Origin: an uncultured Clostridium sp.
GTDB taxonomy: Bacteria > Bacillota > Clostridia > TANB77 > CAG-508
Direction: 5' to 3'
NCBI GenBank assembly: GCA_947572725.1
Contig: CANPDB010000008.1
Coordinates: 1-55,391, forward strand
Length of the DNA: 55,391 nt
The translations under genes were made by a program, and so were the position numbers. Position 1 is the stretch's first letter. Each line of letters begins with the position of its first letter. Below the pieces are notes generated by a model. That model was not told the origin of the DNA, made no database searches, and saw only the letters and a list, made by a program, of their open reading frames with translations. This document shows, piece by piece, positions 44,276-52,601 of the stretch.

Positions 44276-45175
44276 ATGGTTGATAAAGATAAGCAGTTGA
44301 TGGTTATAATTCAAAGAGAACTTAATAAAAAGAAAGTTGCAATTGTAATATTACTTATAGTTTTTTTAATATGCTTAGTATTTGTTATAAGAAATTCAAT
44401 ACAAAAAATTAATAGTTACAAAGCATATAAACAATATGAGGAGCAATTACAAACAATTGCTTCTCAAAAAGAGCAAGTACAAGCTAAAAATGATAACACA
44501 CGTAACCTTCCTGTTTTGACAGAAAAAGCAAAAGCAGAAATAGAAAATATATATCATTCAGATAGTAAAAGAGTATTTATAACATTTGATGATGGTCCAT
44601 CTACAGTTACACCGCAAATATTAGATACTTTAAAACAGGAAAATGTAAAAGCGACATTTTTTGTATTAGGATCAAGAGTTGAAGCACAACCTGATATGGT
44701 AAAAAGAATGTATGAAGAGGGACATTTTATTGCGAATCATGGATATTCACATAAATATACATCTATTTATCAATCTCCACAAACTGTATTAGATGAATTT
44801 AATAAATGTAATGAAGCAGTACAAAAAGCAATTCAAGTTCCAGAGTATAATTCTCATCTATTTAGATTTCCAGGTGGCGTAGTAGGTGGAAAATATGCTG
44901 GAATAAAAAGTCAAGCTGCTGAATTATTAAAACAAAATAATATTATGTATGTTGATTGGAATGCACTAACAGGAGATGCTGAAACAAATAATTTATCAGT
45001 TGAATTGGAAATTAAAAGATTGCAAGAAACAATTTCAGGAAGAAATAGTGTGGTTCTTTTGATGCATGATGCACAGGCAAAGACAGTAACTGCAGAAGCT
45101 TTACCCCAAATTATTTCTTATTTAAGAGAACAAGGATATGAATTTAAAAATTTCTATGATATAATGAACATATAA
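44276..45175 (+). CDS. membrane-anchored polysaccharide deacetylase (NodB/CE4)
   Basis: 299 residues. Signal anchor at about residues 20-42 (VAIVILLIVFLICLVFVI), a coiled linker, then the NodB domain (about 95-290): VFITFDDGPSTVTP (catalytic and metal Asp), ANHGYSHKYTS (HxxxH-type metal His pair), FRFPGGVVGG, YVDWNALTGDA and VVLLMHDAQAKT. It removes N-acetyl groups from peptidoglycan or another wall polymer. I chose ATG 44276 (AAAAGG nine bases before it); the frame runs back into the repeat element, which is not coding. Flanked on both sides by near-identical family-2 repeats. Confidence 0.9.
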   Translation: MVDKDKQLMVIIQRELNKKKVAIVILLIVFLICLVFVIRNSIQKINSYKAYKQYEEQLQTIASQKEQVQAKNDNTRNLPVLTEKAKAEIENIYHSDSKRVFITFDDGPSTVTPQILDTLKQENVKATFFVLGSRVEAQPDMVKRMYEEGHFIANHGYSHKYTSIYQSPQTVLDEFNKCNEAVQKAIQVPEYNSHLFRFPGGVVGGKYAGIKSQAAELLKQNNIMYVDWNALTGDAETNNLSVELEIKRLQETISGRNSVVLLMHDAQAKTVTAEALPQIISYLREQGYEFKNFYDIMNI

Positions 45176-45176
45176 A

Positions 45177-45358
45177 GTTACATACTCGCTCCCAGATAAG
45201 AGTATTTATATATTTTTTCGTTATCCCCATTCTAAAAATTCTAACAAAATTTATTTCATAAATTTTGAGAATTTTTGAACGGTCCCCACAATTCACTACA
45301 AAATATATAAATACTATTATCTTCGCGCTATTTAAAAATATTTATTATTAATTGTAAC
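45177..45358. repeat. palindromic repeat family 2, copy d
   Basis: Outer ends GTTAC / GTAAC. Arms CTCGCTCCCAGATAAGAGTA...TTTATATATTTTTT and AAATATATAAATACTATTAT...CTTCGCGC. Centre as in copy c, with CGTTATCCCC and ACGGTCCCCACA. Confidence 0.85.
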
Positions 45359-45422
45359 AAAAAAATATAATAAACTTAAAAAAGTATTATAAAACTTAAT
45401 AGACAATGGAAAGGAGAGAATA

Positions 45423-47726
45423 ATGCCAAAAAAAGCTAATAATGGAAATGAAACAATGCAAGAGAAGTTAGAATATATAGGTTTAGATATGAGAACTATA
45501 CCTGACTTTGTAAAGAATTATAGACCTATTAAATTTACAATTCCAAGATATGATGACGAAACACAATATAAACAATATAGATACATTTCAATAAAAGACA
45601 TTCAAATTTTATTATCTCCTACAAATAGATTAGATCCAATCGAGGATAAATATAGAAAAGCAACTCCACTAATAAACTACTTAGATAGTGAAAGTGAAGA
45701 AAATTTTTTAAGACATACTACATTTCTAAATATGTTAAGACAAGTAAGAATAAAAGATATAGAAAAAGTTTCAGAAGAACAAGCAGAACTTAATAAAAAA
45801 ATACCATTAAGAGTAAAATTTAGAGGAAATTACCTATGGCAAATTTATTATTCAGAAATAACAAATCAATATTTTATGTTAGTACCAACAGAAGATACTG
45901 ACTATTCTACTTTTTTTTATTTGTTAAAAAGACAATTAGAGATGAGAAAAAATGGTAAAATTTTTGTTCCAGTTAGAAATTCGGAATATAGTAGTGAATT
46001 TTTAAATAAGACAGAATTTAGTGATATAGAAAATTATATATGGTTATTTACAAAAGTTTGGCCACTAATATATGAAGTATATGATAAAGAGGACAGATTA
46101 AGTATACATATTATGGGAGAGACAGATGTATATGGAAAAATAAGAAGTCCTTATAAAATAGAATTAAGAAGTCAAGCAGAAGCTAAACAATTTTATAAAC
46201 TGTTAAAAGCGATGTTTATTTTACAAACGGAACTACCACACTATTTTGAATTTACAACAAATATAGACGAAAAAGGAAGAATAGAGTTTTACAGAGAAGA
46301 TGTAAAAGTAGAATATGCCAATATAGCAAACTGGATTAATGAAGCATATTGTGATGGAGAAGAACAAGAGAAAAGCACAACAGAAAAATTATTTAGTAGT
46401 AAAGAAAAATTAGAAAATTTAAAAATTGAAATAAAACAACAAGAAATAGAATATTTGGCAAAAGAAAAACAAATATCAACTTTTTTAGAATGTAAAAAAA
46501 CATTTTTTGGAAAATTTAAATACTATTTTAAATATAGTGGAAAAGGGAATAAAAACAATCAAAATATTAAAAATATAAGCAAGAATACAAATAAAAAAAC
46601 TGCAGATAGGCCTATTATAACAAAAAGAAAGAAAAAGGAAAGTTACACAATAGAAGACCTTGTAGATTTATATAGAAACATAGAAAGAAAAGAAAATGAA
46701 TTAAAAAATGTCATTTTAGATATAAATTCATTAAAACTAAAAAATAAAAATATGAAGAAAAAACTTGAAAATGCAACAGCATTTATTAGAGAAATTGACA
46801 GTCATAAAAAAAGCATTTTTGAATTTTGGAAATATAGCAACAAAGACGAAGTAGCATCTTTACCAGAGGGAGAAGCAGAAGAAGTTAATGTGATTAAAAA
46901 AATAACAAAAGTATTTGATTATGAAGAAGATATCGAAGAATTTGGAAAAACAATGGATGAAATACAAAGAAAAGCATTAACAAAAGATGAGACAGATGGT
47001 GTATATATAGCTACTACGAATGCATTAGAAATACTAAACAAAGTAAATAACAATACAATTACCCTTAGAGAAATTGAAAATAGTTTAAGAGAAATAAAAA
47101 AACAAGCAATGGAGGAAAAGGCTTTAACAGATGAAGAAGAATTCGATATATTTGGAGGAATAGTACAAGATAATACAAAAATATCTAGAATTAACAATAA
47201 AAAGCATAGAGAATCACCAAAAAATAAATATGACATTCTAGAGATTAACAGAAATACTAATCAAATTGGATATAAGTTATGCTTGAAAAAAGTCATAGAA
47301 GATATAAAAACAGCACTAACAAAAGTAACAATACCAGAAGATTTATCAGTTTATAAAGCAATTGCAGGAGATGAAATAAACTTTCAAGAAATAAATTTGT
47401 TTAATATAAATCCAGAAAAAGAAATAAAACAAGTTTTAAGAAGTTATGAAAGTGATATTAATTTCTACAAAATAAATTTAAAAGAAGGAACAAATGCAGT
47501 AAGTTGCACTAATATTGTTTATTATGATAACCAAAATAGGACTTTGCCTGTTGGTCAAGACTTGTCTACAAATATTTTGATGGATACATCTAAAATGCAT
47601 TTAAAAGTACAGAAAAAATCTATTTTTAAAATAGCAGAATATGAAAATGAAAGAGACGATTTTTCATCTATGAGTATTAAAACAATTCATATTTTTGAAT
47701 ATGACATAGAAGAGGAAAGAGAATAG
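45423..47726 (+). CDS. large coiled-coil protein, unknown
   Basis: 767 residues, cytoplasmic (no signal or span). An N-terminal folded region of about 300 residues (YIGLDMRTIPDFVKNYRPIK, IPLRVKFRGNYLWQIYYSEI, WLFTKVWPLIYEVYDKEDRL) is followed by coiled coils (about 310-360 and 415-470) with a basic break KNTNKKTADRPIITKRKKKE between them. An acidic helical part and a C-terminal domain ending FEYDIEEERE complete it. Ribosome binding site AAAGGAGAG. Not recognised; probably a lineage-specific family. A family-1 palindrome starts nine bases after its stop. Confidence 0.65.
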   Translation: MPKKANNGNETMQEKLEYIGLDMRTIPDFVKNYRPIKFTIPRYDDETQYKQYRYISIKDIQILLSPTNRLDPIEDKYRKATPLINYLDSESEENFLRHTTFLNMLRQVRIKDIEKVSEEQAELNKKIPLRVKFRGNYLWQIYYSEITNQYFMLVPTEDTDYSTFFYLLKRQLEMRKNGKIFVPVRNSEYSSEFLNKTEFSDIENYIWLFTKVWPLIYEVYDKEDRLSIHIMGETDVYGKIRSPYKIELRSQAEAKQFYKLLKAMFILQTELPHYFEFTTNIDEKGRIEFYREDVKVEYANIANWINEAYCDGEEQEKSTTEKLFSSKEKLENLKIEIKQQEIEYLAKEKQISTFLECKKTFFGKFKYYFKYSGKGNKNNQNIKNISKNTNKKTADRPIITKRKKKESYTIEDLVDLYRNIERKENELKNVILDINSLKLKNKNMKKKLENATAFIREIDSHKKSIFEFWKYSNKDEVASLPEGEAEEVNVIKKITKVFDYEEDIEEFGKTMDEIQRKALTKDETDGVYIATTNALEILNKVNNNTITLREIENSLREIKKQAMEEKALTDEEEFDIFGGIVQDNTKISRINNKKHRESPKNKYDILEINRNTNQIGYKLCLKKVIEDIKTALTKVTIPEDLSVYKAIAGDEINFQEINLFNINPEKEIKQVLRSYESDINFYKINLKEGTNAVSCTNIVYYDNQNRTLPVGQDLSTNILMDTSKMHLKVQKKSIFKIAEYENERDDFSSMSIKTIHIFEYDIEEERE

Positions 47727-47735
47727 GGAATTTAT

Positions 47736-47960
47736 TGTTACAATTCACGGCTTATTTATATTAACTAAAGAGTTATAATATATTATTTTTTATACATTCC
47801 CAACTGCTAACAGTTTGTAGATAAACTTCTGCGGTGCAGTTGCTCCTCGAATTTTATTTACAAACTATAACTTGTTGGTCCCCACATTCATTCCTAAAAA
47901 ATAATATATTATAACTCTTTAGTTATTCTACAATTTTAAATATTACTGTGAATTGTAACA
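47736..47960. repeat. palindromic repeat family 1, copy 2
   Basis: About 225 bp. Outer ends TGTTACAATTCAC / GTGAATTGTAACA. Inner perfect arm ACTAAAGAGTTATAATATAT and complement. The centre (about 47793-47895) is almost identical to copy 1, with CTGCGGTGCAGTTGCTCCTC and TTGGTCCCCACATTCATTCC. Arm changes relative to copy 1 are matched on both sides. No gene in this gap. Confidence 0.85.
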
Positions 47961-48064
47961 ATTTCTTAGATGTTTGAACTAAGTGAATTACAGATAAATG
48001 AACTAAAGTGCCTTTATTTCATATAATATAGTAAATTTATATTATATGAATGGAGGCATTTATT

Positions 48065-49372
48065 TTGAAATTTGTAAAGAAATTATTAATATTTATTTTA
48101 ATAATAACACTAATGTTTTTTATTAACACAAATATGGTATGTGCGGTAACACCAAGTTCAGAGCCAGCATATCAAGGGATTGATGTTAGTGATTGGCAAG
48201 GATACATAGATTATAGCAGAGTAAAAGCAAGTGGAATAGATATTGTTTATATAAAATCAAGTCAAGGCAGTAATATAAAAGATGCCTATTTTGATATAAA
48301 TTATGAAAATGCAAAAGCAAATGGATTAAAAGTAGGATTTTATCATTTTTTAACAGCAACAAATACAGCAGAAGCGGAAAGAGAAGCACAATTTTTTGCA
48401 TCAGCAATATCAGGAAAAGTACCAGATTGTAGACTAGCAATGGATTATGAAGTTTTTGGTGGAGTAAGTGTTGCAGAGATAAATAACATAGCACAAGTTT
48501 TTTTAGAAAGTGTAAAAAGGTTAACAAATAAAGAAGTAATTATTTATAGTGACTTAAGTAATAGTAGAGATACCTTTGGAATTGAATTAGCGCGAAACTA
48601 TCCATTATGGCTTGCTTATTATGGAAATTACAATGAATTAAATAATATAGAAAACAACTGGGAAACATGGCAAGGAGTACAATATACAGATAGAGGAATT
48701 GTAAATGGAATTAGAGGAAATGTAGATAGAGATATTTATACAAAAGAAATATTTTTAGATGAACCATCTGGAATACCACAAACAGAAAATCCAAATAACA
48801 CAATTAATACTGAATCTGTATTTTATACAGTACAAAGGGGAGACACTTTATCAGAAATTGCACAAAAATATGGAACAACAGCACAAGAATTAGCAAGTAT
48901 CAACAACATAACAAACCCAAACTTAATATATCCAGGTGAACAATTACGAGTATTAACAAACTCAACAGTAAATGGAAGTGAAACAAGAGGAACAGGGAGT
49001 ATAACATATACAGTAAGGAGAGGAGATACACTATCACAAATAGCGATGGCATATGGAGTAACAATAGCACACATAGTAGAAATAAATAACATACAAAATC
49101 CAAACCTAATATATCCAGGACAAAAACTAAGAATAACAGACAGTAATAATAAAACATTAAACCAAGAAATACAGCAAACAGGAAATTTAAACAATGGTAG
49201 TACAAATAATGGAAACTCAAATACAGGAACACGATATAGATATGTAGTAAGAAGAGGAGACACACTATCACAAATAGCAAAAATATATGGTGTATCAGTT
49301 GCATATTTAGTAAGAGTAAACAATATATCAAATCCAAACTTAATATATCCAGGACAAATTATAAGAATTTAG
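48065..49372 (+). CDS. secreted GH25 lysozyme with three LysM domains
   Basis: 435 residues. Signal peptide (1-28, ending VCAV). GH25 domain (about 35-235): [43 protein letters not shown] (the catalytic Asp/Glu pair) and [10 protein letters not shown]. Three LysM repeats follow (about 260-303, 322-365, 391-434), each YxVxRGDTLSxIA...NPNLIYPGQ. It cleaves the beta-1,4 MurNAc-GlcNAc bond; the LysM repeats bind peptidoglycan. TTG 48065 is taken because GGAGG (48052-48056) lies eight bases before it; the upstream ATG at 48050 overlaps that site. A TATAAT box lies at 48022-48027, with a weak -35. Confidence 0.92.
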   Translation: MKFVKKLLIFILIITLMFFINTNMVCAVTPSSEPAYQGIDVSDWQGYIDYSRVKASGIDIVYIKSSQGSNIKDAYFDINYENAKANGLKVGFYHFLTATNTAEAEREAQFFASAISGKVPDCRLAMDYEVFGGVSVAEINNIAQVFLESVKRLTNKEVIIYSDLSNSRDTFGIELARNYPLWLAYYGNYNELNNIENNWETWQGVQYTDRGIVNGIRGNVDRDIYTKEIFLDEPSGIPQTENPNNTINTESVFYTVQRGDTLSEIAQKYGTTAQELASINNITNPNLIYPGEQLRVLTNSTVNGSETRGTGSITYTVRRGDTLSQIAMAYGVTIAHIVEINNIQNPNLIYPGQKLRITDSNNKTLNQEIQQTGNLNNGSTNNGNSNTGTRYRYVVRRGDTLSQIAKIYGVSVAYLVRVNNISNPNLIYPGQIIRI

Positions 49373-49377
49373 TTAAC

Positions 49378-49414
49378 AAAGTTGCCAAAAGGGACGGGTT
49401 TTTTTGGCAACTTT
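49378..49414 (+). terminator. lysozyme-gene terminator, TGCCA family
   Basis: AAAGTTGCCAAAA / TTTTGGCAACTTT around GGGACGGG, with a T run inside the 3' arm. Confidence 0.75.
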
Positions 49415-49589
49415 CAAAGTTGTTATTATACAAAGGAACTTTTTGCTAACTACTAGACAAATATATTAATATGTGATAATATTTAAAGGTATTTCAACTT
49501 AACATATGCCGATGTTAAGTTAGCTGTGTGAAACGAAGTTGAGCTACAGATAACTTATCAGTGAAATAGCATAGTGTGAATTAGTATAT

Positions 49590-49672
49590 GCCGATGTGGC
49601 GGAATTGGTAGACGCACTGGACTCAAAATCCAGCGGGAAACCATGTGGGTTCGAGTCCCACCATCGGTACCA
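49590..49672 (+). tRNA. tRNA-Leu (anticodon CAA)
   Basis: 83 bases with encoded CCA. Acceptor GCCGATG/CATCGGT, D-arm TGGCGGAATTGGTAGACGCA, anticodon stem CTGGA/TCCAG around CTCAAAA (anticodon CAA, codon TTG), a longer variable arm GCGGGAAACCATG, T-arm GTGGGTTCGAGTCCCAC. The gap before it (49420-49589) holds a 10-bp hairpin AACTTAACAT/ATGTTAAGTT around ATGCCG at about 49497-49522. Confidence 0.93.
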
Positions 49673-49694
49673 TATTAATATTAAAATAATTAAA

Positions 49695-49737
49695 AACGAA
49701 AAATGAAAATAACAAAGTGTTATTTTCATTTTTCGTT
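49695..49737. terminator. strong terminator after tRNA-Leu
   Basis: A 20-bp perfect stem, AACGAAAAATGAAAATAACA (49695-49714) with its complement at 49718-49737, and a 3-base loop. Flanking A and T tracts allow action on either strand. Confidence 0.75.
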
Positions 49738-49801
49738 ACTTTTGTGATTGATTAGTTTTTAAATGACAAAATTAGTCTGCGTTAGTGTATTTATTTTATT
49801 A

Positions 49802-50056
49802 CTAATCTTTCCAGATTACCATAACATGTGATTTATATTCTCTGCTATAAGGTGAAAATTCATTTACTAGGAATCCTTCGTTTTCTAGTCTATCAATTAA
49901 CCAAGGATTTAAATTTCTATTCAGTTCTTTGTGACTCTTATAGCCACGTTTTGCAAGCCTTTTATATTTCCGCAACAAGTGAAAATACCAAAACCGGTTA
50001 AAGAATGAGCCATTTTTTGATTCAACTATTTGTGCATATTTTTCAGCTTTATTCAT
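49802..50056 (-). CDS. small basic protein, unknown
   Basis: 84 residues from ATG 50056, which has AAAGGAGG eight to nine bases before it; the frame opens further 5' but without a ribosome binding site. Seen: MNKAEKYAQIVESKNGSFFN, a basic middle LLRKYKRLAKRGYKSHKELN, and an end EFSPYSREYKSHVMVIWKD. The strong ribosome binding site and somewhat less AT-rich codons suggest a real gene, perhaps of phage origin. Not recognised. Confidence 0.55.
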   Translation of the reverse strand: MNKAEKYAQIVESKNGSFFNRFWYFHLLRKYKRLAKRGYKSHKELNRNLNPWLIDRLENEGFLVNEFSPYSREYKSHVMVIWKD

Positions 50057-50290
50057 ATATATTGCCTCCTTTGAAACACAACTAACCAATTTTTCATTAA
50101 AAAACCTTTCAACCACAATTAGAATTTAATGCAACAAAACTACATATTAAAACATATTAAGTAATTTTATTAAATATGAAAATTCATCAAAATTTGTTTG
50201 AATTTTCTATACATTTTAAGTATAATGATTATATTCATACAAAAATACAAATCAATATGATATAATAAATTTATCAAAAGGAGAATATGA

Positions 50291-50836
50291 ATGTTTATAT
50301 TAGCACAAATATTGAGTTTAATTGCAATGGTAATAAATGTGGTGGCTGTCCAACTAAAAACAAAAAAACAAATATTATTATCAATAGTAGCTGCAAATAT
50401 ATTTTTTGTTACAAGTTACATATTATTAGGTGCATATACTGGAGCATTAACATGTATAATACTCATTAGTGTAATCATAATAAACACAATATTAGAAGAT
50501 AAAGGGAAAAAAACACCTAAAATATTAATAGGAATATATTCAATAATATATATAGTAATAGGTATTATTACTTTTAACAGTTTGATAGATATATTACCTA
50601 TAATAGCATCAATACTATTTATAGTAACACTTAGGCAAGAAAAAGAAAAATATGTAAGGTTATTAATATTAGGAAATTCAATATCGTGGATTATTTATGA
50701 TTTCATAGTGAGTGCATATTTAACAAGTATTTCTGATTTGTTTACAATAGTATCAACTATTACTGCTATATATAGATATGATATAAAGAAAGAAGTGAAA
50801 GAAAATGAAGCAAATACAAGTATTGAAAGCCAATAG
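50291..50836 (+). CDS. YgjV family inner-membrane protein
   Basis: 181 residues with about six hydrophobic segments. The family pattern is AQILSLIAMVINVVAVQLKT at the N-terminus, then KKQILLSIVAANIFFVTSYI, LLGAYTGALTCII and NSISWIIYDFIVSAYLTSIS with the typical W-x-x-Y-x-F. Role unknown in the family. The ribosome binding site is AAAAGGAG. It overlaps the GNAT gene by 32 bases, so they are co-transcribed. Confidence 0.75.
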   Translation: MFILAQILSLIAMVINVVAVQLKTKKQILLSIVAANIFFVTSYILLGAYTGALTCIILISVIIINTILEDKGKKTPKILIGIYSIIYIVIGIITFNSLIDILPIIASILFIVTLRQEKEKYVRLLILGNSISWIIYDFIVSAYLTSISDLFTIVSTITAIYRYDIKKEVKENEANTSIESQ

Positions 50837-51245
50837 AAAACACAAAGAATTTATAATACATGCAAATAAAGTAATAAATAATACTAATGAAACAGAACAA
50901 ACAAATGGATTAGAGAGAAACATAGATAAAGATTATTTTTGTGATAATCCTAAATTTAATTGTTTAGTTGCAGAGATAGATAATAAGCCAGTTGGTATGA
51001 TTTTGTATTCATATTTCTATTGGGCAAATGATGGAGAAGTTTTATGGATTTCTCAAATGTTTGTTGAAAAAGAATATAGGAAATGTGGAGTGTTTTTTAA
51101 ATTAATAGAGAAATTAAAAGAAGAAAACAAAGCTATAAATATAGTGTCTTGTGCGACTGGTGACGAAAATAAAAGAATGCAAAAGATTTTAAGATATTAT
51201 GATGCAAAAGAAATAAATTTGAAATTTTATTATAAGAAAATATAA
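50805..51245 (+). CDS. GNAT family N-acetyltransferase
   Basis: 146 residues. GNAT fold: an N-terminal motif KANRKHKEFIIHANKVINN, a central beta hairpin CLVAEIDNKPVGMILYSYFY, WISQMFVEKEYRKCGVFFKL (motif A; KCGVF replaces the usual GxGxG/A acetyl-CoA loop) and a C-terminal ATGDENKRMQKILRYYDAKE. Transfers an acetyl group to an unknown acceptor. The start ATG lies inside the YgjV gene, with AGAAAGTGAAAGAAAATG preceding it. A bidirectional terminator follows. Confidence 0.8.
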   Translation: MKQIQVLKANRKHKEFIIHANKVINNTNETEQTNGLERNIDKDYFCDNPKFNCLVAEIDNKPVGMILYSYFYWANDGEVLWISQMFVEKEYRKCGVFFKLIEKLKEENKAINIVSCATGDENKRMQKILRYYDAKEINLKFYYKKI

Positions 51246-51248
51246 AAT

Positions 51249-51304
51249 AAATATCAGTTTATATTACTGAAATTATATCTGTAATGTAAACTGATATTTT
51301 TTAC
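51249..51304. terminator. bidirectional terminator between GNAT gene and plsC remnant
   Basis: AAATATCAGTTTATATTAC (51249-51267) pairs with GTAATGTAAACTGATATTT (51281-51299); T and A runs flank it, between convergent genes. Confidence 0.8.
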
Positions 51305-51877
51305 AAATCATATATAATATTTATCAATTTAGAAGCCTCTTGTTTTAGTAATACTTTATCTTTTGAGACATTAGAATTTGAAACAAAAGGAGAGCCAAAA
51401 GTTACAGTTACCTTAGAAAAAAAGCGAGGTCTACCGAGTTATATGAACAGGAATAATCGGAATACTAGTTATAGCAGAAATATAAACAGCACCACTTCTA
51501 GTATTCCTTTTATTGTACTTATAATTTTCTTCAAAAATTCCACCTTCTGGGAAAAGAAGAAGTCTAATTTTATCTTGTTTTAATAATTTTAAAATGCGTT
51601 TAGTTCCTTTTATGTCTTTTTTATCTCTTTCAATAGGAATAGCATTACAATATGATAAAAAATTAGCAACTAACTTATTTTTAAACAGTTCAGATTTTGC
51701 AACACTATACATATTATTTATTTTTGGATAAAGAAAAATAGGGTCAAAAACTGTTGAGTGATTTGGGCATATTAAACATTTATCATATTTGTCTAAAATG
51801 TCTAAATTTTCGTATTTAACACGAAATAGAAAATGGCAAACAAATGCTATTATTATATTTTTAACTAATTTGTACAT
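51301..51877 (-). pseudogene. PlsC-type acyltransferase, frameshifted
   Basis: The first frame (51877 to 51431) reads MYKLVKNIIIAFVCHFLFRV, then CPNHSTVFDPIF (NHxxxxD active site), NAIPIERD, LLLFPEGGIFEEN (FPEG acyl-acceptor motif) and IPIIPVHITR, then a TAG. The expected continuation is found in the next frame: RPRFFSKVTVTFGSPF, SNSNVSKDKVLLKQEASKLI, ending at 51301. A one-base shift near 51436 thus splits a normal 190-residue 1-acylglycerol-3-phosphate acyltransferase. The start is ATG 51877 with AAAGGAC before it. Both catalytic motifs lie before the break, so residual activity is not excluded; a sequencing error is also possible. Confidence 0.75.
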
Positions 51878-52013
51878 AAAAAACAGTCCTTTCAATTATA
51901 AAATTTTATTGTCACAAATTTGTTTTATGTGATTTATTGCAATTTTATAATTACATTCTAGAAGTCATTGTAGCATAGATGTTAGTAATTATCAATTTTG
52001 ATATAATATAAAA

Positions 52014-52046
52014 CAAGGACACCTTTAAAAATCAAAGGTGTCCTTG
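52014..52046 (-). terminator. terminator of the small minus-strand gene
   Basis: CAAGGACACCTTT / AAAGGTGTCCTTG (13-bp stem, 7-base loop). On the minus strand it is followed by TTTTATATT. Confidence 0.75.
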
Positions 52047-52076
52047 AGGAGTAAGTGAAACTTTCATTACATAGTT

Positions 52077-52406
52077 TCACCAATTATCACCATTATAAAT
52101 ATCATCATATAGAATTGCTTCATTTTTGTTGAAATAAAACAAATCCTTTACAGTGTGATTTTCAATGGAAATGCGTAATTTCTTCCCATTAAGGCTATCT
52201 ACGCTGCCATTTGTTTCAAGTGCATCTAATAACTGATGCGTACATGTCCGTTGGTGACCATCTTCTAAATTCCACCAAAATGTAATGGACTTTTGAATAT
52301 TGTATGCATCTTCATCATAAAGTACTATAAACCGTAATGACAAGTTTCCACAGTCATCATACATAACTTTTGCTCCTTCGATAGTTGCTGCTTTTAATGT
52401 TTCCAT
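52077..52406 (-). CDS. small soluble protein, unknown, of atypical base composition
   Basis: 109 residues, Asp/Asn-rich and probably beta-rich: METLKAATIEGAKVMYDDCG, NLSLRFIVLYDEDAYNIQKS, CTHQLLDALETNGSVDSLNG. Start ATG with AAAGGAGG. The coding sequence is visibly richer in G and C than its neighbours (codons such as GGC, CGC, TGC), which suggests recent acquisition. Not recognised; it resembles small phage-type proteins only in style. Confidence 0.6.
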   Translation of the reverse strand: METLKAATIEGAKVMYDDCGNLSLRFIVLYDEDAYNIQKSITFWWNLEDGHQRTCTHQLLDALETNGSVDSLNGKKLRISIENHTVKDLFYFNKNEAILYDDIYNGDNW

Positions 52407-52601
52407 AATGTATCCTCCTTTATTGAAATTACAACAGTATTAATTAAATTATACTATATTTTACATAAGATAGCAAATTTACAGAAACTATGGATAAAAT
52501 TTATTAAATTATAGTTTACAAAATCCTTGAAAAAATCACAAAACTATATTATCATTTATTAAAATAATATAAGAATAATAATCAAATAAGGAAAATAAAA
52601 A

